Assembly (NCBI RefSeq): GCF_037126465.1
Contig: NC_088202.1
Location: forward strand, 26,954,213-27,018,212
Reading direction: 5' to 3'
From: Ornithodoros turicata
Taxonomy: Eukaryota; Arthropoda; Arachnida; Ixodida; Argasidae
Length of the DNA: 64,000 nt
In this document: positions 43,476-55,495 of the stretch, piece after piece
How the letters are laid out: each line of letters starts with the position of its first letter
How positions within the stretch are numbered: position 1 is the first letter of the stretch
The notes under the pieces: generated by a model
Told to the model about the DNA's origin: nothing
Seen by the model: the letters and a program-made list of their open reading frames with translations, nothing else
Databases searched by the model: none
Program-made: the position numbers and the translations under genes

Positions 43476-45740
43476 CCGAAGACAGCCATTACTACACCTT
43501 TTGGCTTGTTCGAGTTCCTTCGTATGCCCTTTGGCCTCCGCAACGCCGCCCAGTCGTTTCAACGCTTCATTGACGCCGTCACACGTGGCCTCTCATTTAC
43601 ATTCGCGTATATCGACGATATTCTTGTTGCGAGTTCCTCCTACGAAGAACACCTCGACCATCTCCGGCAGCTTTTCGCCCGCTTTTCCGACCACGGCATT
43701 ATTATCAACGCCCTCAAGAGCGAATTCGGGGTCAGCTCTCTGGAGTTTCTGGGGCATAAGATCTCTCCAGAAGGCATAACTCCCCTCCCGAGCAAAGTCC
43801 ACGCCATCTCCGACTACCCGCGTCCAACATCTGTCAACGCACTCCGACGGTTTTTAGGACTCACGAATTTCTACCGCCGATTCGTCCCTCATTGTGCAGA
43901 GATTCTCCGCCCTCTCGAAGCACTCCTTACCGCTCCTGCCAAGTCCTCCCGTCCTCTTGTCTGGCCCCCTGACGCCGAGGCGGCCTTCGGTCGCGTCAAG
44001 CAAGCTCTTGCGTCTGCCACGCTCCTATTCCATCCGCGACCCGATGCGGCTACATCTCTCATGGTGGATGCCTCCGATACAGCGGTCGGTGCAGTTCTGC
44101 AGCAAGAGACGACGAATACCTCAAGCCCTTCCCAGCCCATCGGCTTCTTCTCTCACAAATTACGTCCTCCCGAAACCCGATACAGCACCTTTGGCAGAGA
44201 GCTGTTGGCGATTTACCTAAGTGTGAGGCACTTCCGCCACTTTCTGGAGGGCCGGCAATTCGTCATCTACACAGACCACAAACCACTAATCTACGCCTTC
44301 CATTCCGCCGGTCAACGTTACTCGACTAGGGAACAACGCCATCTTGCCTTCGTCTCTGAGTTTTCAACCGACGTCCGTCATGTCCCTGGCAAGCAGAACC
44401 CAGTAGCGGACGCTCTGAGCCGTGCCGCGATCACTGCTCTCTCGGCATCAACTACGCCCCTCTCACTCGAAACCATAGCAGACCTGCAGTCCGGCGGTGA
44501 CGAGCTCCTGTCCCTGCGCGACTCTAACCCCACCAGCTTGACGCTACAAGACATTACGTTTCCCGGCATCCCGTGCGCCGTTTGCTGCGACGTCTCGTCC
44601 GGCCAGCCCCGTCCCTTCCTGCCAGTTGCCGCTAGGCGTCACGTTTTTGACCAGCTCCACGGCATGGCGCATCCTGGCATACGAGCGTCCCAGAAGTTGC
44701 TGTCGTCCCGATACGTATGGCCACGAATGCGTTCCGACATTAAGCGCTGGGTACGGTCATGCATCTCCTGCCAGAAATCCAAAATCCTGCGTCACACCCG
44801 CACTCCATCGTCGCGATTCCCGCTGCCGGACTCTCGCTTCAGCCACGTTCACCTAGATTTGGTCGGACTTCTCCCTCCCGTACAAGGCTTCCGGTATCTC
44901 TTGACGGTCGTTGACCGCTTTACCCGTTGGCCGGAGGCCACTCCCATACCCGACATTACCGCTTCAACCGTGGCCTCTGCCTTCCTCAATTCATGGGTGG
45001 CCCGCTTCGGAGTTCCGGCAACCATCACAACTGACCAGGGACGCCAGTTTGAGTCCCGCTTATTCGCCCACCTCACTTGCCTCTTTGGCTCGCATCGGAC
45101 CCGAACTACCGCCTACCACCCGCAGGCCAATGGTATGGTTGAGCGGCTCCATCGTGACCTCAAGGCGGCGCTCAAGGCTGTTTCTCCCACGCCTTGGGTA
45201 GAAGCACTTCCCATCGTCCTCCTTTCTCTGCGGGCTACTGTCAGGCAAGACATCGAATGCGCACCGGCAGAGCTGGTGTATGGGACGACACTCCGCCTTC
45301 CTGGTGACCTCTTCTCATCGGCCTCTACTGCCGCGACACCCGATTTCGCATCCTACGCCGATCGCCTGCGTGCCACCATGCAAGACCTGCGTCCGACGCC
45401 ACCCCGACCTCCGTCCGCTCGGCTTGCCTATCGACACCCGGACCTGGAAACCAGCTCCCATGTTTTTGTCCGCCACGACGGCTCTCGTTCGTCCCTGCAG
45501 CACCCTTACGACGGCCCATACCGAGTCATCCACCGCTCGTCCAAACACTTCACCGTGGACGTCGCCGGCCGCCACCAGGTGGTCTCCGCGGACCGCGTCA
45601 AGCCCGCCTTCATCGAAGATGTTTCTGTTTCCGCCGCCCAACCTTTTCACCACTCCCGCCTGGGCCCACGCGTCCACTGGGCCTCTCCTCTCCGCACCCT
45701 TCACTTCTACAACCGTTCAACCGGGGCCTGTGGTGTTTAA
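43476..45740 (+). CDS. Gypsy Pol: partial RT, RNase H, integrase
   Basis: An uninterrupted frame continues from the MITE boundary to the TAA at 45738; the TTG at 43506 is not a true start. It covers the RT C-terminal half with [17 protein letters not shown] and [11 protein letters not shown] (YIDD catalytic pair); the RT thumb and connection ([27 protein letters not shown]); and RNase H ([36 protein letters not shown]). Integrase follows, with its HHCC finger ([11 protein letters not shown] ... CISCQKSK) and a core with [21 protein letters not shown] and [17 protein letters not shown] (D, D, E). A chromatin-binding-like tail follows. The clean 750-residue frame and identical LTRs indicate a recent insertion, probably mobilised in trans. 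Confidence 0.93.
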   Translation, partial: PKTAITTPFGLFEFLRMPFGLRNAAQSFQRFIDAVTRGLSFTFAYIDDILVASSSYEEHLDHLRQLFARFSDHGIIINALKSEFGVSSLEFLGHKISPEGITPLPSKVHAISDYPRPTSVNALRRFLGLTNFYRRFVPHCAEILRPLEALLTAPAKSSRPLVWPPDAEAAFGRVKQALASATLLFHPRPDAATSLMVDASDTAVGAVLQQETTNTSSPSQPIGFFSHKLRPPETRYSTFGRELLAIYLSVRHFRHFLEGRQFVIYTDHKPLIYAFHSAGQRYSTREQRHLAFVSEFSTDVRHVPGKQNPVADALSRAAITALSASTTPLSLETIADLQSGGDELLSLRDSNPTSLTLQDITFPGIPCAVCCDVSSGQPRPFLPVAARRHVFDQLHGMAHPGIRASQKLLSSRYVWPRMRSDIKRWVRSCISCQKSKILRHTRTPSSRFPLPDSRFSHVHLDLVGLLPPVQGFRYLLTVVDRFTRWPEATPIPDITASTVASAFLNSWVARFGVPATITTDQGRQFESRLFAHLTCLFGSHRTRTTAYHPQANGMVERLHRDLKAALKAVSPTPWVEALPIVLLSLRATVRQDIECAPAELVYGTTLRLPGDLFSSASTAATPDFASYADRLRATMQDLRPTPPRPPSARLAYRHPDLETSSHVFVRHDGSRSSLQHPYDGPYRVIHRSSKHFTVDVAGRHQVVSADRVKPAFIEDVSVSAAQPFHHSRLGPRVHWASPLRTLHFYNRSTGACGV

Positions 45741-45771
45741 CCACAACCGCTACGCTAGGGGGGGGGGACCC

Positions 45772-45909
45772 TGTAGCGGCACCGCTACCGTCATCAGCTC
45801 ATCGTCACCTGCCCAGATCATCTCGTGCCGCGACCGTTCCGCTGGCCAAACAATAAAGCGGTCCAGACGTAGCCTCTGGCCAGAACGGACCTACCTTGTT
45901 GTCTCGTCA
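45772..45909 (+). repeat. Gypsy 3' LTR
   Basis: Identical to the 5' LTR. ACGA duplication at 45910-45913. Confidence 0.92.
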
Positions 45910-45913
45910 ACGA

Positions 45914-47159
45914 TAATTTGTGCAAACAAATCGAGCAACAAAGGAGGCATCTTCCAAATATCACAGTCGCACTTCACAACGCACTTCCTTTGTCAGATTG
46001 CCAACACGTAAACATAACAAGCAACCACAAGACACTTTCCATTGGTGACGGCGATACAACCAATACACGTTGCGGTGTATCGCTAGAGGCCCACGTAACT
46101 CGTCAGCAAAACACTCAAAGCCACGGGGGTACTTGAGTTCCTTGTTGTGAACGGCCGCAGAGCAGAGGACGAATACATTCGATGAAAAAGTACAGCTCAC
46201 ATGTCATACTTGCCAGCTCAACTGTAGCAAACGATTCACACGCAAAAAGTTGTTCATTACAGCGTGCTATCCGAACGCCTCCAACCAAGAAAACGAAATG
46301 CTCCAACTTAAACCTTCAACCCTCAGACACGACCCGAGACCTTGTGACCTTCTATGTGCGACTGGACGGCGCCAGCCACAGCGCGCTCGCAGCATTACTT
46401 GACATTGCGCAACACCGGTGAGTAACGGGTAACAGAACGGGGGCGCGAAGCTGTAGTAGAAATGTATTGTAGCTGAAAACTCACGTGACCTCCGGAGGTG
46501 GACCAATGACTGAGGACTAGCCACCCTATTTTTTTTCTTTTTTGATTATGTCGCGAATGACGTAAATGACGTGTCATCCGTTTCTCTCTCACTACTTTCC
46601 TCCTCTCTGCTCTGCTTCGCGTCTTGCTTTGTTGTTCCTTTTTTCTTCCATTCACTGTTTTTTTTGTTGTTTTTTTTTGTTCGCGTTTGTCGGAATGCAG
46701 TGGGAGTTACTGGAATATGACGGAGCCTTGGTTGTTTTTGTTACAGCTGATGATACAGCTTGCGTTTTTAAACAGGAAAAATCAGAACTCATAGTCCAAC
46801 CCAACCGCTACACAACACGAGCCACCCGCAACGGACGCCGGCGACTCCCTGGACGCCGGTTCCAACCGGCACAGCCGCCGCGCTGTCGCCTGTTTGAGCG
46901 CTCGCGAACAAATTTGAAAACGGCCAATCATCGCTCAGAAAACGAATTCATCCTCATGGGAACCAATCAGTAATCACTAGCCACCGGATGTCTCCATGAC
47001 GTTTAATTTATGACGTTTTCTGACGTCCGATGACGTGAAACGAATGAAGCGCTTCACTTTATCCCGCAAAGGAACTGGCGCGTTTCGGGCCCTTGACAGA
47101 AGTGCGGTCCATACAGTTACATTATCGACGGGAGAATGTGCGCGGGAGAGGAGGAACGC
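45914..47159. other. Intergenic stretch with TGACGT-rich segments
   Basis: There is no convincing gene. ATGACGT motifs occur at 46,557-46,575 and cluster at 46,995-47,040. CpG content rises around 46,820-47,110, so a promoter could lie here. Confidence 0.35.
46992..47042. promoter_or_regulatory. Cluster of four TGACGT motifs
   Basis: TGACGT occurs four times within about 45 bp, the core of CREB/ATF-type sites. No downstream gene was identified, so a regulatory role is inference. Confidence 0.35.
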
Positions 47160-47742
47160 AGAAGAGACATTTCGAGCGCGCGCTCTGCCAAGTTAGCCCT
47201 CTTCCATAGGTTCTTTTTCATCTTGCCACCGCACCAATCGCCCATAACCTGCCCGAGTGTCATTTTTCCTCGCATCGACCACACTAATAAGGTCACACGG
47301 TTTCATTGTAATATCAATGCATTATCCAGATCATTCTTTTGTGCAACTGCCATCGAATGGTACAACCTCCCATCACCTCTCACAACTATTATCGACCATA
47401 CAGTATTTTGTAACACCCTCTCCCGCTTACTCCACCCACAAGACCATCACGCATGTGTGAGTTGCTATGAAATTTTTCTCCTCCCCCTTATCATATTTGT
47501 TAATTATCTGTACTTATGTGAACGGACTCCCTGTTTCATGCTTTAATACTTGTTTTCATATAAGTTTGTACTGTCGTCGTTTCTTTATTTTCCTGTTTAC
47601 TTAGTGCTAATTGTGTATCTTTTTTGCTTGCTTGTTTATTTCAATCAAGTTGCTGTAAATGTATCTTACGCTCCAGTTCCCACCCCCATGTAGTGTCCTT
47701 CGGACCCTTGGGGTTCTCGAAATAAATAAATAAATAAATATG
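47160..47742 (+). pseudogene. 3' end of CR1/Jockey-type LINE
   Basis: The frame at 47136-47546 includes VIFPRIDHTNKVTRFHC and FFCATAIEWYNLP, the usual C-terminal block of these ORF2 proteins. It is followed by a 3' UTR ending in GGTTCTCG and an (AAAT)n tail at 47,720-47,742. It is strongly 5'-truncated, as expected of LINE insertion. It may belong to the same lineage as 32822-34725, which lacks this end. Confidence 0.75.
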
Positions 47743-50700
47743 AATGTTATACTAGTGCGCGCAAGTAGCGTCTGATGTAGGTCCGCGGTCTCGTCATGAT
47801 ACAGTGAGGAATACTGCGACACACTTGATTGAAAGCATTGCTGCGAGTTAGCTTGTTTCCCGACTGATTGTACGCTGAACTGAACTCGCATTTTTGTAAA
47901 ACAACAATGTGTAGTCGTAGCGAGATAGTTTCCTTGGTTTTGTGGCATATTGCGCTCACTTCATCTGCTTTCTCTTGGGGCCCCGTTTGGGCTATCGCGG
48001 CCGCAATGGGCGTCCTGACACATGGTTTGGGAACCACTGAGGCATACTGTATATTGTTACATGTGACATATTCTAGTGTACTGAAGCCAGCTTCACTGTT
48101 GTATTGTTTCTTCGCATGGTTACTTCTTCAACGTTACTTTAATGAGGAATGCCGAGAATAAGGAAATGTATGCCTTGAATGTTCTGGATGTTCTCTAATT
48201 GCTGACCCCTGCTGTTGGGCTAAAATCCAGCAAATACACAAAAAGATTAACAAATGCAGAACAGGAGACAGAAACACGGACACAATGACATGATTGAGAT
48301 CATGATATGCTGTCAATTTTTTTTCTGTGTCTCTGGTTCTACATCTTATGTACATGTGCCACACTGCCAGCACCCTTTCCCTCTAGCTACGAAGAGAGCC
48401 TCTCAGTAATAAAAATGGAGGTTGTCAAATGTACGTAAACAGAGCTTACATTTTTTCGGACCTTCGCTAATCTAATGTTTATGGCAGAAAATGCTCCTCT
48501 AGTTCACATGGCATACTGAATATGAGTGTGCTCCACAGCCACAAACTACATTGTAGATTAGCACTGCACTATGTTTGTCGGCACACATGAAATTACCCTT
48601 CATAAGTGCATCATGCAAGCTCATTGATTCTGATGCTAATTGCTCATGAAATAACAAGGGGTGGGGAGAAAGACACTGGAATCACATGTTGCGTCACTAG
48701 CAGTGCCGTACTCACTCAGCAGTGACATCACAAGCAGTGATTTTTCACTGAAGCCTGCAACTCAACGATGTAATTCACATCTTGATTGCAGGAAAAGTAA
48801 GCACATCATGTTTGTTATTACTTGGTAGAGTTGAAGCTTGTTAATGTGATGACGGTCATTCTCGTGGATTTTGGCAATAAAACCATTTTAGGATAAAACA
48901 ACACCTGTCAAGGTGTAAGCTATGAAAAGTAGTAAATTGAATGAGGCATTTTAAATTGTGTTTTTTCCTTTATATTTTCAATGCTGACATACATCAGCTT
49001 GTGTAACTGTCAATCTGGGCTATTCCAGCCAAAACCAGCCACAGATGTGGCTTGACTCTCTTAAATATCAGTGAAAAAAACTGTGTGCATTTTTTAGGCG
49101 ATGCATATATCCAATGTAAATCATCATTTTGTTTTCTTGAACAATGGGGGCACATTAAACTGTGCCGAAATATGAAGTTGTCCCTTACGAGCTTCCTTCT
49201 GACATCTACATATACATCATTTGGGCGCTTTCCTTGGTGTTAGAGGGGGAGCACGGGTCTGCCATCCCAAAGGGCATGCAGAACGAGCATAAATCTAGTG
49301 ACGTAGTGAGAACTCAAGAACGCAGCACATTTTGGGTAAAGTTTACGATAAATTTCCGGCAAATTAGCATTCTTGAAGGAGCCCCATATTATTTATGCTT
49401 GTAGCTGATTGCTTGTGATTAGCTTCACATAAAAATATCAAGCTGATCTATATTCATTGTTTAACCAAGTGTTTGAGAATATCAAGCACTTGCAAAAAAT
49501 TACTTTTTTTTTCAGATAGTATATTCACATATAGGTCGTCTAAAAGAAATCTTCCCTTATTTGTATAACTAGTCCTCTCCTTTAATATATTGAAAATCTG
49601 CAGGTTTATTTTTCTTTAAAAAAAATGTCACCATAATGTGCTGCAGCTTGTTCGTCAGATGAGGCCATCTAGGAAGCAAAAAAAAGAAAGATGCCTTTGT
49701 GGCTGTCTCCTGCGAAAATCGACACTCTGCTTTTCCATTTTGAGAACCTACAGGTGTATTTGTTCTTACGCAAGAAAAATGTTTCGTCAGCTCATTCATA
49801 TCCCATCTGTATGGCGCTATAGCACACTTTGAACAAATTTTGCATTCAACTGTTCTGCCCAGTTCTACAGATTAGTTGCTGTCGCTGCTTCATAACATCT
49901 TTGTCAACATTTATGATTGTTTTCACATACCTGAAGTCATCTGGAAAGTGAACAAATCTCATCCTTTCACGGGCATACCCTCTCCTATAGCATGTTGAGA
50001 ATCTGCTGGCGTCTGTTTTCTGTAGATCTTATAGCATCAGCTGACCATATTGGCTCCGATCATGTCAGAATGCGACGTAACAGCTTTTGGAAACAATTTA
50101 TTATGATCTCGTGTGCCCTTCAACCACAACAGAAAAAAAGCCCACAGTCTTTCTTTCAGTGGAAATAGGTGTTTTTGCTGCATTAACAGAAGGTGGCTCA
50201 AAGTAATAGTACGTCTTTGTGGCCTGGGTGGAGCATGCCTCACTGTGCTTTATGTGCAGTAATTTCTACTCCAACCGTATCTCTTTGGCAGTGAGCCACA
50301 ACGTATGCAGTCTTCAAGCTTTCGTTCACCAGGAAGAACAGCTTACAGCTCTGCAGGCATCAGAATATCTGCACGCGATAGGGGGCTGCAATCTAGCCCT
50401 ATAGGTGCCAACGTTTCAAATGGTACTGCGAACACAGTCATAGTACCCTTTATCACGGCACAAAGCAATTATGTTAAAGTCAGACAAAGTCAGACTTGTG
50501 GAGGCAAAGCCATGCTTGCCAAAGCCAAAGAGGCAAATCGATGCCTATAGAGGGTTTTATTATGTCCTGCTGCTCAGTGTATGGCTTCTGTTTTTAGCTG
50601 GAACAAAGCAATAAAAAAAATCTGAGGAAAGAAATATGCCACCTTCAGTTGCCATCGACCAAGCAAACTAAGTCAATAATGGTGGTTATTATTCACTCTC

Positions 50701-51794
50701 CTATGTGATTGCGTTCATGTTAATTCACCTGTTTGGTGCTGTGGTACCAGCTACATTCCTTGTACCATATATGTGACCGCATGGAGGACAAAGAGGAGGA
50801 ATTAGCTAGTCTGGCGTAGGAGCTCTCACACTGGCATAGCTGGTCAAAAAGAAAATATGGGCCATATATCACATCAAACAAATACCAGTATATTTACAGC
50901 AACCACTGGTTAATTTCTAGTAGGTGCGGTGCCTATAGCGTGTCCATGGACAGATTTTTTATTCTTAGAGAAATCATATTTTTGCAGTTATACGGGGTGA
51001 CAACATGTTCTACATCTGAAGTGGATGTACTAATTAGGTCTCGTTTAATTACTGGAAATAGAAGGTCGGTGCAAATGCAACGTCGGTTTCCCTATGTGCC
51101 CTTATAGTTTTCAAAAGTATGCTCGTGACCATTTAGAGCGAGGACATGGCCCCGAAATAATGGTTGTGTGAGAGTAAGTCTCGGAGCGTTCTTTTTGCCT
51201 TTTCACTTGAACGTGAGGAAGAAACAACGCTGCAGATCTGCAAGCAGCACATTTAAGGTAATGTCGTGCAGGATGCAAGTTTTACAGCGATTTCATATTT
51301 CAGCACAATATTTATAAGCTGTAAAAATAGGTGCAAGGGTATCATACAATAAAGTAGCTGGAACCGTAAATTTTATACCTCTTCTTGGCGTGGGTGCTTG
51401 GCATAAAGAGTGACCTGCTAATAAACGTACTTGGGGATTTCTGAATGTGAAGATCATAGGAGAGAAAGGAAGGCAAACAAATACAACAGAGCGTGCCATT
51501 CATTTCTCACACTTCTGATTTCAGTTACTCATTGCGCTTGGTTTTCTTCAGTTCCGACATCCGATAACCAGAATTTGCACTGTATATCCACTAGAATAAA
51601 AAAGATGCAAAAATTTCTGTGAGAAAATTTCATGGTTTTTAAGACCTTGGAAATGGCATTCTTAGGTTCCAGGGTATTCGAAGACCAGTGAAAATAAAGT
51701 GCTTGAAGTATTGTCTGGATACATCTCTTGGAGCTTTTGCATGACAAATCGTTGTCTAGGAAGGTGCGCGAATCTGTCGTGTCTGCTCTCTCGC
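47743..51794. other. Large intergenic stretch
   Basis: No open frame with recognisable motifs over 4 kb. A/T-rich with scattered short repeats. No RNA gene recognised. Confidence 0.35.
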
Positions 51795-51965
51795 AACTAT
51801 ATAGTAGCGCCGCTACCGTGACCGTTACTTTTTCCAGTAGCTGCGAAGCGATCGGCTACATTTAAATTGGCAACGGAAAAACTATTTCCGTTATACATAC
51901 GGGTAGCGGCGTACACTTTCTCCGCTACCGCTACTTTTCATAATATGGAAGATGTGGAACACGAG
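51795..51965. repeat. TAGCGG-rich dispersed repeat, copy 1
   Basis: Words such as GTAGCGGC, CCGCTACC and GTTACTTTTTCC recur here and at about 59,385-59,790, suggesting one dispersed family. Confidence 0.45.
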
Positions 51966-52103
51966 AAATAAAGTGCATGAGACAACGGTGAAGCTCATCT
52001 TATTATTGTTATTGCTTTTAGTTATCTGTTAATTATGCGGCGATTTTCATGAGTTTGAAATCTACATAATTGCTTTGGAGAAGCCACGGTCCGGAGAAGC
52101 TAA

Positions 52104-52165
52104 GGCCCGGTTTCACCAACGCCGATTAACATTTGAACCGAAGTTAACGGTCCCTTAAAGGAGCA
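52104..52165 (+). repeat. Partial MITE end, GGCCCGGTTTCACCAAC family
   Basis: Same terminus as the MITE at 21017 followed by a similar TTAAC...TGAACC block. The opposite end is not seen. Confidence 0.5.
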
Positions 52166-52859
52166 ATGAGGTGATATTTTTGACTAACTTTCATAAGCTA
52201 AGCGCAATCGGATAATTAAGTGCATGATTAATTTGGTATATTTGTGTTACCCCGTGCATTTTCTATCTCTCTTAACTGACATTTGTAAAACACAAACGGA
52301 CCTGTATGTATAAGATACCGCCTAATATTGACTACGAGGCTAGTTTCCGTCACACAATCGGTAGAAACACGAAAGTGAGCGTGTTGACAGCACATTTCAA
52401 ATTGTGTTCTGCAACTTTGTTGTTTGGCGCAGAAAAACAAAGCGTATTGTCTTTTGAAAGAGGAATACGAAAATATGTCAGAAACACACGGGGATATCGG
52501 CATAGTCATTGCACTGAAGGAGTTGTGCCCCAGGGTGAAGCATTTCTGGTGAGATAGAATGACCTATGAATACGCAGGTTGCAAACGCGGTCTAGTTACC
52601 TGACATTACTCTAGGTATATGAGCCACACAGAATGCAGACATAATAATTTTATTCCGGAGTCAGTGCAGGTCAACGTGCTCATTGACACACTTGGTTGGT
52701 GCCGCTACACAGACGATTAGCCTTAATGCAATTGATTCAGGCAAAAGTTACGTGATCTGCATGCTTCCTTAAGAAGGTAATCTCACAAAGGCAGACTCTC
52801 CCTATGGAACTCATACTCCTGAGAAAAACAAAAAACAAACGTATTAAACACAGTGGGGG

Positions 52860-53280
52860 ATATGTTTAATGGAGCGGAAAAAAAAGAATGGAAATGTCAG
52901 CCAGGCTGATGCTGGCTTGCTAGTCCAAAAAAGAAAAACTCAAAATAAACAAAAAGAAAAAGAAAGAAAGAAGAGGAAAAATAAGGAAAAGAGTCAGTGC
53001 AGTACAGACACGGCATAGCACAAGAAAGCCCAGTCAGAGGGCAGACGCAAGGCCCGAGTATTTCAGGAAGTGGAGCAGGGCTGTGGTGACGGCCCACTGG
53101 GTATGCCGAGAAACGGCACCAAGGAGGGTGGCCATGGACGTTGTGTTGCAGCCAACCTGCATTAGGCGACGACAGAGGGCTTTCCGTTGACGAAGGTGCT
53201 GCTAGCAGTGCAAAAGATAATGAGGAATGTCGGCCATCTCATCACAGCTGGAACACAAGGGGGAGTTGGATTGTCCCATT
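52860..53280 (-). repeat. LINE 3'-end copy (RNase H-bearing family), copy 1
   Basis: Read on the minus strand it ends in a block with CAAGCCAGC..., TGGCTGACATTTCC, a T-rich tract and terminal ATTAAA. Related ends occur at 54,290 and 56,350. It has no coding remnant of its own. Confidence 0.5.
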
Positions 53281-53289
53281 TTGTAAAGA

Positions 53290-53481
53290 TGTAATCAGAG
53301 TTCGAGGTAACCCGTTACAAGTAACTCGTTTCTGTAACTAAGCTCCTTTTTTTCGGTAACTTGTAACTTAACTCGTCACTTTTCCGCCGTGGTAACTTTC
53401 AGAGGAACTCATTTCTTTTTCAGGTAACTTTGCCAAAGGAACTTAAGCTAAGTTCCAAGTTACTTTTAATTCGCTTTTCAC
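53290..53481 (+). repeat. GTAACTCG-rich repeat, left part
   Basis: Inverted match to 4245-4445. It is interrupted at 53481 by the Penelope-like insertion and resumes at 54124. Confidence 0.65.
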
Positions 53482-53524
53482 AACGAAAGAAAGAGAGGAC
53501 TCCGACTTAACGTAACAAATAACA

Positions 53525-53580
53525 ACTTTAAGCAGACGTTTCGCCTGTCATACGACGGGCATCATCAGTGCAAGACTGAG
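53525..53580 (-). ncRNA. Hammerhead-ribozyme-like motif 3
   Basis: On the minus strand CTGATGA (53568-53562) is followed by helix II GCCCGTC...GACAGGC and GAAAC (53542-53538), then GTC. It lies just 3' of the GIY-YIG stop, as in motif 2. Confidence 0.65.
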
Positions 53581-53602
53581 CGGGAGAGCCAACAACCAGT
53601 CG

Positions 53603-53920
53603 CTACTTAAGGAGATGACAGTATTGTTCGGGAAGGGGGCCACGGTTTTTGTTACAATGCAAGGGATCAGCGCGTATGTGCCACGATTCCAGGAGCTTCC
53701 TCGGTCCCCATCTTTGCTCGCGTGCCAAGGTCACCGCGTTATCGTAGTCGAAACAATGCCCAGTGTTCCAAGAATGCTCGCTGAGTTCGGTCTTAAGTCG
53801 CGTGGCATGTGTGGCGTTCCGGACGTCGCTCTTGTGTTCTTTTATGCGGGTCCTTCTTTTTCGGCCTGTCTCGCCAATATAACACGTGTCACAGTCTAGA
53901 CATTGTAGCTTGTAAACCAC
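53603..53920 (-). pseudogene. Penelope-like GIY-YIG endonuclease fragment
   Basis: The 105-residue frame includes MVYKLQCLDCDTCYIGETGR and RRTRIKEHKSDVRNATHATR, then LREQRWGPRK-like and GPLPEQYCHLLK blocks up to the stop at 53603. It is the C-terminal endonuclease only; RT is absent. It is about as diverged from the 24-kb copy as a different subfamily. Confidence 0.9.
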
Positions 53921-53987
53921 GCCAGACTGGTCTTCTGGGGCGACAATTGTAGCGACAATTAAGTAGCGACTGGTTGTTGGCTCTCCC

Positions 53988-54045
53988 GCTCAGTCTTGCA
54001 CTGATGATGCCCGTCGTATGACAGGCGAAACGTCTGCTTAAAGTT
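53988..54045 (+). ncRNA. Hammerhead-ribozyme-like motif 4
   Basis: CTGATGA 54001-54007, helix II GCCCGTC/GACAGGC with GTAT loop, GAAAC 54027-54031, then GTC. Helix I can pair GCA/TGC and CTT/AAG around an internal loop. Mirror image of motif 3. Confidence 0.65.
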
Positions 54046-54136
54046 GTTATTTGTTACGTTAAGTCGGAGTCCTCTCTTTCTTTCGTTATGTCATCTCCCG
54101 GCTTTTGGAGTATTTTCGCATCTATTCGCTTTTCAC

Positions 54137-54230
54137 TCACGTCCACTTATTTTCTTGCTTTCTCTCCGATTCTTTCATGGCATTTTATGCCATATTCTGT
54201 ATTCTATTCTATTCAGGTATTCTATTCAGG
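54137..54230 (+). repeat. GTAACTCG-rich repeat, right part
   Basis: Resumes with TCACGTCCACTTATTTTC, the inverse of about 4,190-4,250. Confidence 0.65.
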
Positions 54231-54929
54231 AAGTAAGAACGGCTGCCATTGAAATGAAGCTGAACCATTGTGCGCCCACAGGGGGGGGGGGGGGGGATAT
54301 ATTTATTAGACGAAAAGGAAAAAAAAAAAAACGGGGAAAGGTCAGCCAAACGGGACGTCGGCTTGCTATTCCAGAAATAAGAAATAAGAATAAATAAATA
54401 AAAAGAAAAGATAAGAGTTAAAGAAAGAAAGAAATAGGAAGGAATAAGAAAGAATTAAAGGAAGAAAATTAAGAAATAAGAAATAAAGAAAAAGAATTTG
54501 GAAATAACGAAAAACTAACAGATGATCAAAGAAGGATGAGGTAGATTAATGACAAAGATGACAAAAAAAAGATGACTAACAAACGGTGAAGGAATGATGA
54601 GATGAATCACAGAAGAAGAATGAGATTTCACGACTGAGTTCACAGGCTGTTCATCAGACCTGAATCTCTCAAGAAAGTCAGAACTGCTTTGGTCACAGAC
54701 CGCTGTGTGTGATCTCGTACTGGGCCGAGCAGAGTGGCCAGAGAAAAGTCCGTGCACCGCAGCTCGAATAGGCGTCGTCTCAACAGGGAGTAGGATGCAA
54801 AGTGTACGAATTGTTGGATATAAACGAAAACGATCTACGCGTGTTGCATTCCCCCGCAGGCAACTCAAGGTCTACCTCAACTGCTCGCGCGCGCTGCACC
54901 ATTGTAGTGCTATTTTGTGTCCCAACTAA

Positions 54930-55080
54930 CTTGAAGGTAACTCGTTCTTTTTTTTTAAGTAACTCCGACACAGCGAGTTACATTTCAAGCTGAAGAACTT
55001 CGTTATTCACTTAGTTAAATTTTTCACACGGTAACTTAACTCGTAACGAGTTCTTTTTGACGGGTAACTTCTCGGTCTAT
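54930..55080 (+). repeat. GTAACTCG-rich repeat, third copy
   Basis: Dense GTAACTC/CGAGTTAC/ACTCGTAACGAG words as in 4245-4445 and 53290-53481. Confidence 0.55.
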
Positions 55081-55116
55081 TGAAGCAACCACGACACCCC
55101 CACCACATCATCATCC

Positions 55117-55155
55117 CATGTGTGTGTGTGTGTGTGTGTGTCTGTGTGTGTGTGG
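55117..55155. repeat. TG microsatellite
   Basis: (TG)n with one CTG interruption. Confidence 0.95.
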
Positions 55156-55495
55156 AAGCAATGGGGTGCGGGCAACGTTGAGACGGATAGGTTTCCTGAC
55201 TACTGCAGCGACACGCAATGAAAAAGGCAACCGAGGTGTCGATGGACTGCATGGAACTGCTGTAGGCGGTGGCGTCAGATCTAAATGCTTGGGCACGGGC
55301 GGCACACCGGCAGCGAATAGATAAATGGCAAGCCGAAAATGCAAGGTGCACGTGCAGTGGCAGGAGTAGCAGCTGTGGCAACTCGTCTTCCAGCCGCGCC
55401 TGCGCGTGTGTTACCGGTCAAGCCCACATGACCAGGGACCTATTGGAGTGGCAAAACATGAACACCGGCGCGGAGTCTCTTGTATGTCTGCATGA

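Larger units (their letters stand above)
42636..45909 (+). mobile_element. Ty3/gypsy retrotransposon with identical LTRs and internal deletion
   Basis: Two 138-bp LTRs (42636-42773, 45772-45909) appear identical base for base and are flanked by ACGA on both sides. A primer-binding site (TTGGTGACCC, just after 42773) and a G-rich polypurine tract (about 45,757-45,771) are in place. Between the PBS and RT motif [14 protein letters not shown] there are only about 40 bp, so gag, protease and the RT N-terminus are absent. A 597-bp MITE is nested in the RT. Confidence 0.92.
53482..54123 (-). mobile_element. Truncated Penelope-like insertion with inverted arms
   Basis: It is flanked by a 13-bp duplication ATTCGCTTTTCAC (53469-53481 and 54124-54136). 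The ends are inverted copies (about 53482-53608 and 53955-54087), each containing a hammerhead-like core, around a minus-strand GIY-YIG fragment. The right arm extends 36 bp further, matching the tail of the 23-24 kb copy. Confidence 0.88.

Noticed and set aside
45280..46011. 243-codon ORF overlapping gypsy pol
   Set aside because: Shadow frame of the integrase region, running through the LTR; composition is an artefact of codon bias.
54281..54500. G run and A-rich stretch as a regulatory feature
   Set aside because: Explained as LINE tail and simple-sequence drift.
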